From assembly GCF_014873855.1 (NCBI RefSeq), contig NZ_JADBEL010000013.1:52201-116200 (forward strand): a stretch of 64,000 bases of DNA. Direction: 5' to 3'. A program made the position numbers and the translations under genes. The notes under the pieces are model-generated. The model saw only the letters and a list, made by a program, of their open reading frames with translations, was not told the DNA's origin and did no database searches. Shown piece after piece: positions 41,202 to 51,976 of this stretch; within the stretch, counting starts at the first letter, position 1, and the number at the start of each line of letters is the position of its first letter. Origin of the DNA: Sporosarcina limicola. Its GTDB lineage: Bacteria; Bacillota; Bacilli; Bacillales_A; Planococcaceae.

Positions 41202-43508
41202 ATGTGGATAACTATAAAGAGTTACTTTTCATATTCTTTTTGGGCAATTCTTTCCACAGTTTTAGCAATCTATTTCATCTATATTGCAGCGGTTTTTCCA
41301 TACTTTCACGTAGATACCACACTTCAAGGAAATATTGTAATTACTAAAATATACAAAAGTGGAGCAGCGTTTGAGATTGGTATGAAAGAACAAGATGTAA
41401 TTTTAAAAATAAATGGTGAAAAACCTGAAGATCATTTTACGTTCAAAAAATTCAAAAAGATTGAACAAGTAAAAACCATTGATTTTCAACACGGAGCAGG
41501 GATTAAGAAAGAAACAGTATCTCATAACTATTCACCTCAAGAAATTTTAAATTACTTAGTTTTCCCAAGTATTGTATTTATTTTTTGCATTATTCTAAGT
41601 CTAATCGTATCCCGAAAAAAAGATGATAATAGTGCGAATAAGTTACTGATTTATTTTCTATTAGCAATTGGTTTAGGCTATGTAGCTGCAGGCGCCTCTT
41701 CTAGGGGGGATTTATTAGCGCGAATTGTCACTTCATTTTCGTTTATTTTATCCCCCGTTCTTTTATTGCATCTGCTCATTGTTTTATTTAAAAGTTTGAA
41801 TATTAAACTGAATTGGAAGTGGCGCATAAGTTGGTTTTATGCATTTTCTATATTTTTAATGGGAATCTCCACGATTCACGAGTTATCAAACTGGTATTAC
41901 ACTATAATTGATAAAGCGCAACTTTTTTTCTTTTTTACGACAATCTTTATTATTATTTATGTTTTATTTGTAGCTTATAGTAATCACAAATACTCAGATG
42001 CAAGACCAACTATAAAAGTGTTATTGGTTGGCATTATTTTATCCTTTGCTCCATTTTCATTTATGCATGCTTTACCTTATTTACTATTCAATGTCTCATT
42101 GATAAATCCAGAAATCTCGTCGATATCCCTATTTGTTTTACCACTTACGATTCTTTATTTAATTCGTAAGGAACGAATTATTGATATTGATTTTATATTA
42201 TTTTGGTTAAAAAAAGATCTCTTTTTTTCATTATTGGCAGGTCTTTTTTTCTTCATTTTATCAACGACAAGTCCTATAGAAAAAACTCTTCTAAATTCAT
42301 TTTATGTAACAATTATTTGTTTAGTTATTTTCACACTTCGAAATCCAATGTTTTTTAGAACTAAGTCAAAATTCATTCCACCAAATTCAATTTTAGAACA
42401 GCAATTGAATCGTTTTTTTAAGAGGGCAGAGATAGAGTCATCACCTCTAGGACTAGCAGAAGTCATTACGAACGAGATTCAAAGAATTATTCCTGAGATT
42501 CAGACGATACAGCATTTTGAGTTACATAGAATCACAAAAAAAATCTGTATAGACGATACGAGTACCCGAGCCCACATCGAACCTTTTGCCGAATTATTAA
42601 TAAGTGGTCAATCTTCAATAGGAACAATAATCCCATTAAAGGGTAGTTTTTGTATGTTGATTCACGAGAAACATGACACTTCGCTCTATTTGTTTTGCAG
42701 TGATAAAAATAACCGAACGAATTTAAATCCGGTTGAGAAAGCTTGGCTTGAAACACTCGCAAATTATAGTAATGTGTTATTAGCTAATCAGTACACCATT
42801 GAAAATGTGATTCAAGAACTTCGTAATTTAAAAGAGAATGATACGTATTATTCAAATTGGTTGTCAAATTTTCTCTTTTCATTTGCTGAGAAAGAACGAG
42901 TTCGTTTAGCAAGTGATTTACACGATACAGTGCTACAAGAATTGTTACTTATCAACATACGTTTGAAGAAATCTCTAACAGAATCTTTACCTGCCGATAC
43001 ACATAAGGAAATGGATATATTAAAAGAAAAGATTTTAGACTGTATTCATACAACACGGGAAACATGTTACAAATTATCTCCTCCATTTTTAGTTGAGTTT
43101 GGGCTCATTTTAGCTCTTGAACAACTTATTAGAAAAATACATTTGCAATCAAATTTCCATGTTCAATTTGATCGTGATGAACTCAATGATCATTCGTTAA
43201 GTGATGAGTATATCGTTACACTTTACCGTATTGTTCAAGAATTATTTACGAATGCGATGAAACATTCACGTGCTAAAGCCGTTATTCTTTCGTTGAAAAG
43301 CACAAGAAACAGTATAAAGTTATTTTACGCCGACAATGGAATCGGCATGGACATAAAACAAATGGAGGATGATTATTCAAATTTCAATGGGCTTACTGGA
43401 ATCAGAGAAAGAGTCAAAAGCTTGAATGGGGATATCGAGTTTTCAATAAACGATGGATTGCAAGTAACGATAGATTTCCCCTTAGAGATTTCAAATGATA
43501 ACCACTAG
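41202..43508 (+). CDS. comP: ComP sensor histidine kinase
   Basis: A protein of 768 residues. TM1 (about 6-30) is followed by an extracytoplasmic PDZ-like segment (40-105, IYKSGAAFEIGMKEQDVILK), then about nine further membrane spans to 385. The cytoplasmic part holds a HisKA_3 helix with LASDLHDTVLQELLLI (His about 570) and an HATPase with ELFTNAMKHSRAKA and YADNGIGMD. It detects the modified ComX and passes phosphate to ComA. It starts 6 nt after comX, so translation is likely coupled. Confidence 0.9.
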   Translation: MWITIKSYFSYSFWAILSTVLAIYFIYIAAVFPYFHVDTTLQGNIVITKIYKSGAAFEIGMKEQDVILKINGEKPEDHFTFKKFKKIEQVKTIDFQHGAGIKKETVSHNYSPQEILNYLVFPSIVFIFCIILSLIVSRKKDDNSANKLLIYFLLAIGLGYVAAGASSRGDLLARIVTSFSFILSPVLLLHLLIVLFKSLNIKLNWKWRISWFYAFSIFLMGISTIHELSNWYYTIIDKAQLFFFFTTIFIIIYVLFVAYSNHKYSDARPTIKVLLVGIILSFAPFSFMHALPYLLFNVSLINPEISSISLFVLPLTILYLIRKERIIDIDFILFWLKKDLFFSLLAGLFFFILSTTSPIEKTLLNSFYVTIICLVIFTLRNPMFFRTKSKFIPPNSILEQQLNRFFKRAEIESSPLGLAEVITNEIQRIIPEIQTIQHFELHRITKKICIDDTSTRAHIEPFAELLISGQSSIGTIIPLKGSFCMLIHEKHDTSLYLFCSDKNNRTNLNPVEKAWLETLANYSNVLLANQYTIENVIQELRNLKENDTYYSNWLSNFLFSFAEKERVRLASDLHDTVLQELLLINIRLKKSLTESLPADTHKEMDILKEKILDCIHTTRETCYKLSPPFLVEFGLILALEQLIRKIHLQSNFHVQFDRDELNDHSLSDEYIVTLYRIVQELFTNAMKHSRAKAVILSLKSTRNSIKLFYADNGIGMDIKQMEDDYSNFNGLTGIRERVKSLNGDIEFSINDGLQVTIDFPLEISNDNH

Positions 43509-43527
43509 AACAAACATAAACTATATG

Positions 43528-43578
43528 AAAAAAGAGGCACAGGAAGAAGGTTCATCCCCTTCTTCCTATGCCTCTTTT
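43528..43578. terminator. Bidirectional terminator after comP
   Basis: AAAAAAGAGGCACAGGAAGA..GG (43528-43550) pairs with CCTTCTTCCTATGCCTCTTTT (43558-43578), interrupted by one mismatch. Confidence 0.85.
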
Positions 43579-43661
43579 ATTAACTAATCGCCTGACCCTG
43601 ACCTGCGTTTTCTTTCAATTATAAGCGTCAACTATTTCTATAACTAAAAGACTCGGGCTAT

Positions 43662-45602
43662 TTATTTGGACGTAATATCTAAGGCAGCTTCTTCTGCAAG
43701 AAAAACTTTGCTAGAGAGTTCTGGCCGAAGAATGGTCAAGAGACCCTCAATCTCTGTCTTATTATAGGAATCCACTTGGGTGTTAGTGTTTACATCATAG
43801 TTTTGGATAAGTACTGTGAATACTCGATTATCCAAGTTAACGGTAGAAATAGCAGTGCTATATGTTTTCTCATCAGATGTTGATTCATTTCCTGCGATTA
43901 AATTCCAGCTTCCAATCGTATCAATTTCTTTATGATTTTTTTCTAATTCTTCTATCGCCCCTTCGAAAATTTGAATATAATAGTCTGTATCTTCTCGATT
44001 AACAGTCAAGTAAATCGTCGTCAATTTGTAATCACTATTTTTCATCTTTTTCACTTCACGAATACTGTTCGTACTCTCTACCCTAGCTTTCAAAGACTTT
44101 TGATTGTTTGGTTCATATGAAAATTGAGCATTTAATAGTTTAACATTGGTTGACTCATTCATAAAAGAGGATTCGATTTGACTTACTTCTTCTTTTGACA
44201 TCTCACGTGTTAAGTTATAGGCTATTTCAACTTTCTTTGTTGCACGAGAAGGGAAGGTTTCATATTCAGCAAAATTTAACTCGTTTTTATGTTCATCTAT
44301 TTCTTCTGGTAGGGATATTTCTTTTCTATCCATCATTTCGAATTTAGTAGTATGATTTTCATGCACGAAACCACGTATGATTTCTATGGCAGATTTAAGA
44401 GGCTTGCTATCCGTATACTCCATGTTATCTTCCACTGTATGAATTTTATCAAACCGTTCTTGTGAAATGTTAATTGCCTGGTAGTTGGCATTTATAAAGG
44501 AAATGTGATCACTAATAAGACCCGCCACTTTTTCGATATGAACACTACTTTCAATTTTCTTCTCTGTAGCGATTTTGTTCAGCTTTTCACTTAGAAGCTC
44601 ACTTCCCAATTCTTCTCCGACAAAGCTGATTTTCCCACCATCCTTAATACCAATCGTATCCATATTGATATTGATGATGGATTGATAGTGTGAAGAAATC
44701 TCATCTACAAAGGCTTTGCTACCTACCAAACCGCTTTCTTCTGCGTTGAACGCAACAAAAAGAATATCCGATGCAAATGCTTTTTCTTTTGAATCTTCTT
44801 TAAGAATAGAAGCGAGATTCATTAATCCTGTTAAACCTGTTGCGTTATCCACGCTTCCTAAGAAAATGGTTTCTCCAGCGGTGCCTATATGGTCAAAGTG
44901 TGCGGAGAGAATAATCGCCTGTTTGCCTAACTTTCCACCATCGCCAGTAATTTTCCCTGCTACGTTATAAGCAGTTATCTTTTCAGATTGAGCGGAATAA
45001 GTGAGATTGACACTTTTTATTTCTTTTTCTTTTGTTTTAAGATAGGTATAGAACGAATCAGAAATCTGAAATGACGAAATACCTGAATCAAGATATTTCA
45101 ATTTTTTATGAAATTTATCGGTTTTTATAAACTTTGCTGCAACATTTTCTGTCGTACTTTGAAGATCATCCGATACAAGAATAGTCCCTGCGGTGTCGGA
45201 AAAGCTTATCGGTACTTCTATATGGATATCCTTATTAGTTAAATGTTCCATCCAATCCTGCCCATAGGTAAATTCTTTTTTCTTACCATTATGAAGGTTG
45301 ACGATTAAGTTCGCTTGTATTTTCTGTGGGTTATAATAATCCATTTCGAACTGCGTTAGATAGTCTTTAGTTTGTATTGGCTCCAATTCCATTTCATTAA
45401 ATTGTGTGACTATTTCATCTCTCACTCGATTATTTGCTTCAGTACCTGTTTGTCTTCCCTCATATTCTTTTGAGGACCAATGGGAAATCTCTTCATCTAG
45501 CTTGTCCTCTGATAAATCATTTAATGGTTCGCCTTTACATCCACTCATCATGAAAAGGATGACCACGACTAGTAGTAGTGAATAGTATTTAGCATTCTTC
45601 AT
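43662..45602 (-). CDS. M28-family aminopeptidase lipoprotein with C-terminal extra domain
   Basis: A protein of 646 residues. Lipoprotein signal ends at MMSGC (Cys 22). M28 metal ligands: SAHFDHIGTAG, SVDNATGLTGLMNL, FVAFNAEESGLVGSKAF, NINMDTIGIKDG and LISDHISFINANYQ. Residues about 455-646 form a separate lysine/glutamate-rich domain (VEIAYNLTREMSKEEVSQIE) that may correspond to DUF4030. Extracellular, membrane-anchored peptidase; it may trim peptides such as ComX, but nothing links the two beyond proximity. Confidence 0.87.
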   Translation of the reverse strand: MKNAKYYSLLLVVVILFMMSGCKGEPLNDLSEDKLDEEISHWSSKEYEGRQTGTEANNRVRDEIVTQFNEMELEPIQTKDYLTQFEMDYYNPQKIQANLIVNLHNGKKKEFTYGQDWMEHLTNKDIHIEVPISFSDTAGTILVSDDLQSTTENVAAKFIKTDKFHKKLKYLDSGISSFQISDSFYTYLKTKEKEIKSVNLTYSAQSEKITAYNVAGKITGDGGKLGKQAIILSAHFDHIGTAGETIFLGSVDNATGLTGLMNLASILKEDSKEKAFASDILFVAFNAEESGLVGSKAFVDEISSHYQSIININMDTIGIKDGGKISFVGEELGSELLSEKLNKIATEKKIESSVHIEKVAGLISDHISFINANYQAINISQERFDKIHTVEDNMEYTDSKPLKSAIEIIRGFVHENHTTKFEMMDRKEISLPEEIDEHKNELNFAEYETFPSRATKKVEIAYNLTREMSKEEVSQIESSFMNESTNVKLLNAQFSYEPNNQKSLKARVESTNSIREVKKMKNSDYKLTTIYLTVNREDTDYYIQIFEGAIEELEKNHKEIDTIGSWNLIAGNESTSDEKTYSTAISTVNLDNRVFTVLIQNYDVNTNTQVDSYNKTEIEGLLTILRPELSSKVFLAEEAALDITSK

Positions 45603-45718
45603 CCATTTTACCTCCTATTGTATGTAAATATTCTAACACACTTGTATTAATTTGGATATTATAATTTATAATACAAGGAAGATAATGTCTATATAACTAA
45701 AGAGGAAGGTGATAAACT

Positions 45719-46102
45719 ATGGTATTTAAAAGACTATTATTCGTACTACTCTTAGGTTTCAGTTTGTTATCATTTAGTACATTATCCCAAGCTGCTGAAT
45801 CAACTCACAGCCATGATGAAGAAGTTACCCATAACCATGCTGTGGGAACAGTACACGTGATGAAGTTCAAGCTGATGAGGTTGAATTTAGGTATGATACC
45901 CACGCCCAATAACTGGTTGCATGCATATAATGACTTACATGAGCACACAGACTTCTCACGGGGGTGACACAGGAAGACCACACTACCCATGGGAAATATT
46001 ACTGTCAACCGTATATTCTAATTACAACAAAACTCTACAGTTGTATTGATTGTGGCTACGATGAATTGAGAACAACTAATCAAACGGTTAACCTAGGACT
46101 AT
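45719..46102 (+). pseudogene. Small secreted His-rich protein, frameshifted
   Basis: Signal peptide FKRLLFVLLLGFSLLSFSTL with SQAA cleavage, then the His-rich ESTHSHDEEVTHNHAVG. The first frame ends at 45967, but coding-like sequence continues in another frame: HGKYYCQPYILITTKLYSCI, DCGYDELRTTNQTVNL. At least two shifts (after THNHAVG and near 45930) disrupt it. The intact protein would be about 120 residues with a CxxC pair; function unknown. Confidence 0.5.
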
Positions 46103-46119
46103 AATATGTTGAATCATAA

Positions 46120-46163
46120 AAAAGCGCAGGAAGATGGGATAATCCCTCTTCCTGCGCTTTTTT
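46120..46163. terminator. Bidirectional terminator (metK and upstream gene)
   Basis: AAAAGCGCAGGAAGA, a TGGGATAATCCC loop, then TCTTCCTGCGCTTTT; a stem of about 15 bp with T runs on both strands. Confidence 0.85.
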
Positions 46164-46165
46164 TA

Positions 46166-47389
46166 TTAACTGTCAGTCTGTTTGTCTGTCATGCACGCTG
46201 TCATGCACGCTCTCAGTGCAGCAGCTTTATCCGTCTGCTCCCACGGCAAGTCGATATCTGTACGGCCAAAGTGACCATAGGCTGCTGTTTGCTTATAAAT
46301 CGGACGTCGTAGATCAAGCATTTTGATGATGCCGGCTGGACGAAGATCAAACAGTCCACGAACGAGCTCAACAAGCTTGCTTTCTGCAACTGTGCCTGTC
46401 CCGAATGTGTCGATGGAAATCGATACAGGTTGCGCTACACCGATTGCATAGGCAAGTTGAACTTCACAACGGTCCGCAAGTCCAGCGGCAACAATGTTCT
46501 TCGCAACATAACGTGCTGCATATGAAGCTGAACGGTCCACTTTCGTTGCATCTTTTCCAGAAAATGCTCCACCGCCATGACGAGCATATCCACCGTACGT
46601 ATCGACGATAATTTTACGTCCTGTTAGTCCAGCATCCCCTTGAGGCCCCCCTATTACAAAACGGCCTGTCGGGTTGATGAAGTATTTCGTTTTTTCATCG
46701 ATTAATTCAGCCGGGACAACTGGAACAATGACGAATTCCTTGATATCACGCTGGATTTGCTCCAACATCACTTCTGGATGATGTTGCGCCGAGATGACAA
46801 TCGTATCGATGCGAATAGGGTTGTTGTTTTCATCATATTCCACCGTCACTTGCGTTTTGCCGTCTGGGCGTAGATAAGTAAGTACTTCGTCTTTACGCAC
46901 TTGCGCCAGTTTACGAGAAAGTTTATGCGCCAAACTGATTGGAAGTGGCATTAGCTCTGGTGTTTCATTGCAAGCGTAACCGAACATCAACCCTTGGTCA
47001 CCTGCTCCGATTGCTTCCAACTCGTCATCTGTCATAGAGCCTTCACGCGCTTCAAGTGCTTGATCGACCCCAGCAGCGATGTCAGCCGATTGCTCATCGA
47101 TTGCCGTAAGGACTGCCGATGTTTCCCAATCAAAACCGTATTTCGCCCGCACATAACCGATTTCCTTCACTGTTTCGCGAACAACTTTCGGAATATCGAC
47201 ATACGTACTTGTTGTGATTTCCCCTGCGACAAGTACAAGTCCTGTTGTAATCGTCGTTTCACACGCAACACGTGCATTCGGATCCTCTGCCAATATTGCA
47301 TCTAGAATGGCGTCTGAAATCTGATCGCACATTTTGTCCGGATGCCCTTCTGTTACTGATTCAGATGTAAATAGTTTGCGGTTTGTCAT
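46166..47389 (-). CDS. metK: S-adenosylmethionine synthetase
   Basis: A protein of 407 residues. N terminus [20 protein letters not shown], the [12 protein letters not shown] loop, [40 protein letters not shown] and the C-terminal [13 protein letters not shown] are all present. It makes SAM from methionine and ATP. The extreme C terminus carries a short repeat ([11 protein letters not shown]) not usual in the family. It is controlled by the S-box upstream. Confidence 0.97.
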   Translation of the reverse strand: MTNRKLFTSESVTEGHPDKMCDQISDAILDAILAEDPNARVACETTITTGLVLVAGEITTSTYVDIPKVVRETVKEIGYVRAKYGFDWETSAVLTAIDEQSADIAAGVDQALEAREGSMTDDELEAIGAGDQGLMFGYACNETPELMPLPISLAHKLSRKLAQVRKDEVLTYLRPDGKTQVTVEYDENNNPIRIDTIVISAQHHPEVMLEQIQRDIKEFVIVPVVPAELIDEKTKYFINPTGRFVIGGPQGDAGLTGRKIIVDTYGGYARHGGGAFSGKDATKVDRSASYAARYVAKNIVAAGLADRCEVQLAYAIGVAQPVSISIDTFGTGTVAESKLVELVRGLFDLRPAGIIKMLDLRRPIYKQTAAYGHFGRTDIDLPWEQTDKAAALRACMTACMTDKQTDS

Positions 47390-47534
47390 GTCATTTCCTC
47401 CTTATATCCTACGAGATTGAAACGGTACTCATATGTCCCATGTCAAGCCGTTTTCTTTAGAAATCGACTTCAAGCCATTTCGAGCTCCTAACACGAGGAT
47501 AAAGGGCTAACCATATAAAAAGCCCTTCGCTCAC

Positions 47535-47579
47535 GTAAAAAAAACATGAGGAAAGGCATGATTTCAAAAGCACCTTTCA
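47535..47579 (-). terminator. Expression-platform terminator of the metK riboswitch
   Basis: On the minus strand GAAAGGTG pairs with CATGCCTTTC, followed by CTCATG and eight T residues. Confidence 0.6.
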
Positions 47580-47697
47580 CTCTTATCGTCCAAGGAATTC
47601 AACCTTGCTCCAGGTTGGCACCTTCGCGTAGACAATAATGTCTTTGCAGGTTGCCGGGTTTCATAGGGCCTGTCCCTCCGCCAGCTCGGGATAAGAG
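47580..47697 (-). promoter_or_regulatory. SAM (S-box) riboswitch upstream of metK
   Basis: On the minus strand: P1 CTCTTATC/GATAAGAG, core CCCGAGCTGGCGGAGGGAC, GGCCCTATGAAACCCGGCAA, and AAGGTGCCAACCTGGAGCAA. These are the S-box conserved blocks in order. It is followed by a terminator and then, about 190 bp downstream, metK. High SAM should switch metK off. Confidence 0.95.
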
Positions 47698-47868
47698 TAT
47701 CCGTTCAACTATCATGCTACAAAAAAGTTTATATTTTGTCAAATTTTTTCGATGCTAACGCTTGAGATTTCTACGAATATAGATTATTATTCTTAATGTG
47801 TTATACTATTTAAGTAATGTGATGACACCCAACTAATTGGGATTATACGCAAAGGACGGTACATAACT

Positions 47869-49455
47869 ATGATTTCTTCGAAAATTGGTGACGAACTTAA
47901 AAATCTGCTCTCTGGAGCAAACGTAACGACGCAACCCTCAGTTCCTGAACTTGTTGAAAAAGCAACAACTCGCGGCGAGGCGAAGCTCACGGTCGATGGG
48001 GCAGTGACTGCTCAAACAGGTAAATATACCGGGCGTTCCCCTGGAGATAAATTCATTGTAGAAGAGGCATCTTCGAAAGACAAGATTGATTGGGGTGACG
48101 TTAACCGTCCCATTTCTTCTGATGTTTTCGATTCATTATATACGAAGGTTATTAATCATCTTAAAACGAAAGACGAACTTTATGTCTTCAAAGGATTTGC
48201 CGGTGCTGACAAGGATTCACGTCTATCTATTCAAGTTGTAAATGAATATGCGTGGCAGAACTTGTTCGTTCACCAATTGTTCATCCGTCCAACCGAAGAA
48301 GAACTGCAAGCCCATGAAGCACAATTCACGATTCTTGCAGCACCTTCTTTCAAAGCGGATCCAGCAGTTGATGGTACGAATTCTGAGACATTCATCATTG
48401 TTTCAATGGAAAAACGTATTGTACTTATCGGTGGAACTGAATATGCAGGCGAAATGAAGAAATCAATCTTCTCAATTATGAACTATTTGCTTCCTGAAAA
48501 AGGAATCTTATCGATGCATTGCTCAGCAAACGTCAGTGAAGATGGCGAGGCTGCATTGTTCTTCGGTCTTTCTGGTACAGGTAAAACAACACTTTCTGCT
48601 GATTCTGACCGTAAATTAATCGGTGATGATGAGCACGGTTGGTCCGATAATGGTGTCTTTAACATTGAGGGCGGATGTTATGCGAAATGTATCAATCTAT
48701 CTCAGAAAAAAGAGCCTGAAATTTACGGTGCAATCCGTTTTGGTTCCGTTCTTGAAAACGTTGTGATTAATCCAGAAACTCGCGCTCCAGATTACGACGA
48801 TAATTCGTTGACTGAAAATACACGTGCAGCATACCCAATCCACTATATAGACAATATCGTTACGCCATCGGTTGCGGGTCATCCGAAAACGATTGTGTTC
48901 CTAACTGCGGATGCATTCGGCGTATTGCCCCCAATCTCTAAATTGACGAAAGAGCAAGCGATGTATCACTTCCTTAGCGGTTTCACATCGAAACTGGCTG
49001 GTACAGAACGTGGCATCACATCACCTGAAGCGACATTCTCGACATGCTTTGGTTCACCATTCCTTCCACTTCCAGCGACTGTTTATGCTGAAATGCTTGG
49101 AAAGAAAATCGATGAACATAATTCACAAGTATTCCTTGTCAATACAGGCTGGACTGGCGGCGTCTATGGCGTTGGAAAACGTATGGAATTAAAATACACG
49201 CGTGCAATGATCCGTGCAGCACTTGCGGGGAAACTAAATGATGTTACAACTGAAACGAACGGCGTATTCGGTATTGAAATGCCGACAACGATCGAAGGCG
49301 TTCCAAGCGAAGTCTTGAACCCTCGCAACGCATGGGCAGATCCACAAGCTTATGATAAAAAAGCAAAAGAGTTGGCGGATGCATTCCGTGAAAACTTCAA
49401 GAAATTCGGTACAGTTTCTGAAGATATCACGCTTAAAGGCGGACCGATTGCTTAA
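47869..49455 (+). CDS. pckA: Phosphoenolpyruvate carboxykinase (ATP)
   Basis: A protein of 528 residues. Kinase loop [60 protein letters not shown] and the C-terminal INGGWTGG-like [15 protein letters not shown] identify the ATP-dependent enzyme, which makes PEP from oxaloacetate in gluconeogenesis. AAAGGACGG precedes the ATG. It is divergent from metK, as in B. subtilis. Confidence 0.97.
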   Translation: MISSKIGDELKNLLSGANVTTQPSVPELVEKATTRGEAKLTVDGAVTAQTGKYTGRSPGDKFIVEEASSKDKIDWGDVNRPISSDVFDSLYTKVINHLKTKDELYVFKGFAGADKDSRLSIQVVNEYAWQNLFVHQLFIRPTEEELQAHEAQFTILAAPSFKADPAVDGTNSETFIIVSMEKRIVLIGGTEYAGEMKKSIFSIMNYLLPEKGILSMHCSANVSEDGEAALFFGLSGTGKTTLSADSDRKLIGDDEHGWSDNGVFNIEGGCYAKCINLSQKKEPEIYGAIRFGSVLENVVINPETRAPDYDDNSLTENTRAAYPIHYIDNIVTPSVAGHPKTIVFLTADAFGVLPPISKLTKEQAMYHFLSGFTSKLAGTERGITSPEATFSTCFGSPFLPLPATVYAEMLGKKIDEHNSQVFLVNTGWTGGVYGVGKRMELKYTRAMIRAALAGKLNDVTTETNGVFGIEMPTTIEGVPSEVLNPRNAWADPQAYDKKAKELADAFRENFKKFGTVSEDITLKGGPIA

Positions 49456-49462
49456 ATAACGT

Positions 49463-49501
49463 AAAACGGAGTAACACATTCCATATGTGTTACTCCGTTT
49501 T
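49463..49501. terminator. Terminator after pckA
   Basis: AAAACGGAGTAACACAT (49463-49479), TCCAT loop region, ATGTGTTACTCCGTTTT (49485-49501), TT. Confidence 0.9.
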
Positions 49502-49502
49502 T

Positions 49503-50294
49503 TCATTTCTTCTGCCCCTTCATCCATAGACATAAATCACGGACCAGCTGTGCGTTCACGGAAGTGGGGATATAATGTGTATAATCAGGGAAATACCACG
49601 TTTCACATACTTTCCTATGTTCCCTCAATGTGTTTTCAAGTAGAATTGCTTGTTCAAAGGATACATTGCCATCCTTCATGCCATGGATAATGAGAACTGG
49701 CGCATCGATTTCATCGACACGGAGAAGTGCCGTTCGTTCCCGGTATTCATTGGGCGTATTACTCGGGGTACCGCCGATAACTCTTTTCATCATCCGTCTT
49801 AGATCTTTCCGTTCTTTGTATGTAAAAATAACATCAGATACACCTGACCATGTGACAACTGACGTGATGTCATCCCTTAAAATAGCAGTCCAAAGCGCCA
49901 TGATTCCGCCGCGAGAAAACGCAAATAGATGGATGCGCTCTTTTTCAATTTTCGGGCTCTGTTTTAGCACCTCAACCGCATTCACAGCATCCTGGCGATC
50001 TGCACCTGCAAATTCATCTCTTCCTTCCCCTCCGCGGTTTCCACGGTAATAGGGGGCGAATACGACGAAGCCTTGTGAAGCGAATTGGGCGATGCGCGCT
50101 GGCCGAACCATTCCGACATGCTGGATACCACCACGCAAGTAAATGATTCCTTCATATGTCCCTTGGGCAACCGGCTCAGCCATCAGCCCTTTTACTTTCA
50201 AACCATCTGACCAATAAGTGATCTCATGCAAATTCACATGTGGATTAGGTGACGGATAGGGTCTACGGCTATGGATTGCGCCATCATTGTTCAT
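49503..50294 (-). CDS. ytmA: Prolyl oligopeptidase-type alpha/beta hydrolase (YtmA-like)
   Basis: A protein of 263 residues. [20 protein letters not shown], nucleophile [16 protein letters not shown] (AxSxG, a known variant), acid [16 protein letters not shown], His FPDYTHYIP. Predicted peptidase or esterase; substrate unknown. It overlaps the nudix gene by 11 nt. Confidence 0.87.
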   Translation of the reverse strand: MNNDGAIHSRRPYPSPNPHVNLHEITYWSDGLKVKGLMAEPVAQGTYEGIIYLRGGIQHVGMVRPARIAQFASQGFVVFAPYYRGNRGGEGRDEFAGADRQDAVNAVEVLKQSPKIEKERIHLFAFSRGGIMALWTAILRDDITSVVTWSGVSDVIFTYKERKDLRRMMKRVIGGTPSNTPNEYRERTALLRVDEIDAPVLIIHGMKDGNVSFEQAILLENTLREHRKVCETWYFPDYTHYIPTSVNAQLVRDLCLWMKGQKK

Positions 50295-50754
50295 TCGCCT
50301 CCACCCACTTTCGTATGGTCTTCATCCCTTTATCCTTCATATGAAAGCTCAGTTCATCACACCGATTCAGTTCTTCGTTCGTCAACCAAAGTGCACCTTC
50401 CGTTTCATGGAGAACTGGATTGTCATCTACATGGACAACCGTTCCCGTAAATACTGCCTTACAAAAAGTGATATTGCTCTCTACAACATATTCAGCAAGT
50501 TTCACGAGATTTGTAATGGTAACGCCTGTTTCTTCAATTGTTTCTCGAATTGCGGCTTCCTCAATTGTTTCGCCTGCTTCCGCTTTTCCACCCGGAAATT
50601 CAATGCCCCGGATGGAATGACGGGTTAGCAGCCATTTATCTTTATATTTTAATACAATAAGGACATGCCTTGCCTCCATACCGAACCGATTTTCTCCGAA
50701 TGTTAGCTCCACACGCCCTCCGTTCAAGTCTTGAAATACTACGATTTCAATCAC
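50284..50754 (-). CDS. ytkD: Nudix hydrolase (YtkD-like)
   Basis: A protein of 156 residues. The full nudix box [20 protein letters not shown] followed by ETGV stands at about 79-102, after [10 protein letters not shown]. YtkD hydrolyses 8-oxo-dGTP and other NTPs. GTG 50754 is proposed because it gives the B. subtilis YtkD length; the ATG at 50850 would overlap the upstream gene by 59 nt. Neither has a well-spaced ribosome binding site, so the start is uncertain. Confidence 0.8.
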   Translation of the reverse strand: MIEIVVFQDLNGGRVELTFGENRFGMEARHVLIVLKYKDKWLLTRHSIRGIEFPGGKAEAGETIEEAAIRETIEETGVTITNLVKLAEYVVESNITFCKAVFTGTVVHVDDNPVLHETEGALWLTNEELNRCDELSFHMKDKGMKTIRKWVEANEQ

Positions 50755-50791
50755 GTCCTTTTGTACAGTGTAGCGAAGGACTCCAATGTTT

Positions 50792-51100
50792 TCAACGGAA
50801 ATACGGGAGTTGTTCGATAAAACGTTTCGAGTGATCATCCGTATATTCATGGATCAACGCATAGACCTTCATCGTTCGTAGATCAATATCGTGATTATCC
50901 TTATCATAATGGTACGGTACATAAGGCAAATGCGCCCTAAGAAAGTTCCTGAATTCAAGCCGGTCCATCTGGTTAAATAGACGTTTAAACACAGGTGCAA
51001 CTTCTTTGTCCATAATAACTTCATACTCCCATGGTGAATCCCATGGATGTACATATACTTGCTGATGAACGACCGAAACGTACATTTTGACTTTTCCCAT
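50792..51100 (-). CDS. Conserved hypothetical protein
   Basis: A protein of 102 residues: [40 protein letters not shown], ending [14 protein letters not shown]. No motif recognised. AAGGATG precedes the ATG 51100; the codon for Cys-Met upstream was rejected. It lies 38 bp before ytkD and probably shares its transcript. Confidence 0.65.
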   Translation of the reverse strand: MGKVKMYVSVVHQQVYVHPWDSPWEYEVIMDKEVAPVFKRLFNQMDRLEFRNFLRAHLPYVPYHYDKDNHDIDLRTMKVYALIHEYTDDHSKRFIEQLPYFR

Positions 51101-51140
51101 GCACAATCATCCTTTTTTCTTAGGATGGCTTTTTAAAATA

Positions 51141-51178
51141 AAAACATGCATCCCCTTTTCATAGGAGATGCATGTTTT
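51141..51178. terminator. Bidirectional terminator
   Basis: AAAACATGCATC (51141-51152) and GATGCATGTTTT (51167-51178), with A/T runs outside. Confidence 0.8.
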
Positions 51179-51186
51179 TATTCAAT

Positions 51187-51369
51187 TTACGCTTGCACGT
51201 CAATCGCGGTCCCTTTATGAGGATGGGCAGCAACAGGTTGATCCGGTAGACTTTTCAGCATATCCGTCGCTACAGCAGCACCCATTGAAAGGGATTTGTT
51301 CAAAATGCTTAACTGGATTGTCGATTGCAGACTTCTCAATTGACTCGCCATAATGGAGTTCATATCCAT
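51187..51369 (-). CDS. YjfB-like small motility-associated protein
   Basis: A protein of 60 residues. MDMNSIMASQLRSLQSTIQL, SILNKSLSMGAAVATDMLKS fit the short helical YjfB family ('putative motility protein'). Start MDMNS (51369) is 8 nt after AAAGGAG; the ATG at 51375 is too close to it. Single gene with own terminator. Confidence 0.6.
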   Translation of the reverse strand: MDMNSIMASQLRSLQSTIQLSILNKSLSMGAAVATDMLKSLPDQPVAAHPHKGTAIDVQA

Positions 51370-51432
51370 TCCCATCACTCCTTTCATAGCCTTATTATCG
51401 ACCATTCAAGGGGATTTTCAATAGTTGAATGT

Positions 51433-51888
51433 TTATTTATTGTCTTCACCAAGGAATGCATTCAGCATCCATTGGTGTTTCTCGATGCTTTGATAGGTTG
51501 CATTCAGTAGATCTTCTGTCATACCATCACCCTTTTTTGCGGCCAAATCCATGCCTTTTTTCAAGGACTTCATAATTCCATCAAAATCTTCGGCAATTGT
51601 TTTCACCATGTCGTCCGCTTTTTCTTGTCCTGTTGCCTCTTTTACGACAGATTGTTCTAGATGTTCTTTTAGCGTTGCAACCGGGTTACCCCCAAGCGTC
51701 AAGATACGTTCAGCGATTTCGTCCATATGTAACGTCGCCTCATTATAAAGTTCCTCAAATTTCGCATGTAATGTGAAAAAATGATGCCCTTTAACATACC
51801 AATGATAGTTGTGAAGTTTTCCATACATAACCGACCAAGTAGCTACTTGCGTGTTCAATTCGTTGATGAGTTCTTTCGACATATACAT
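51433..51888 (-). CDS. dps: Dps-family DNA-protecting ferritin
   Basis: A protein of 151 residues. Ferroxidase ligands in KLHNYHWYVKGHHFFTLHAK (His) and YNEATLHMDEIAERILTLGG (Asp, Glu), as in MrgA/Dps. It binds DNA and stores iron under stress. Starts at 51888 (MYMSKE) or 51882 (MSKE) are both compatible with AGGGAG. Confidence 0.93.
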   Translation of the reverse strand: MYMSKELINELNTQVATWSVMYGKLHNYHWYVKGHHFFTLHAKFEELYNEATLHMDEIAERILTLGGNPVATLKEHLEQSVVKEATGQEKADDMVKTIAEDFDGIMKSLKKGMDLAAKKGDGMTEDLLNATYQSIEKHQWMLNAFLGEDNK

Positions 51889-51976
51889 ACATCTCCCTTT
51901 GTATAATTCATCTCTCTGTTAATTTACCACCAAAGGCTCTACAATAAACCTATCTGTTAAATTAGGAGTCCATGCT

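Noticed and set aside
46405..47305. Open frames on the plus strand opposite metK
   Set aside because: They are shadows of the highly conserved metK coding sequence.
50755..50850. Longer N terminus of the nudix protein from ATG 50850
   Set aside because: It would overlap the upstream gene by 59 nt and exceed the usual YtkD length; kept only as an alternative.
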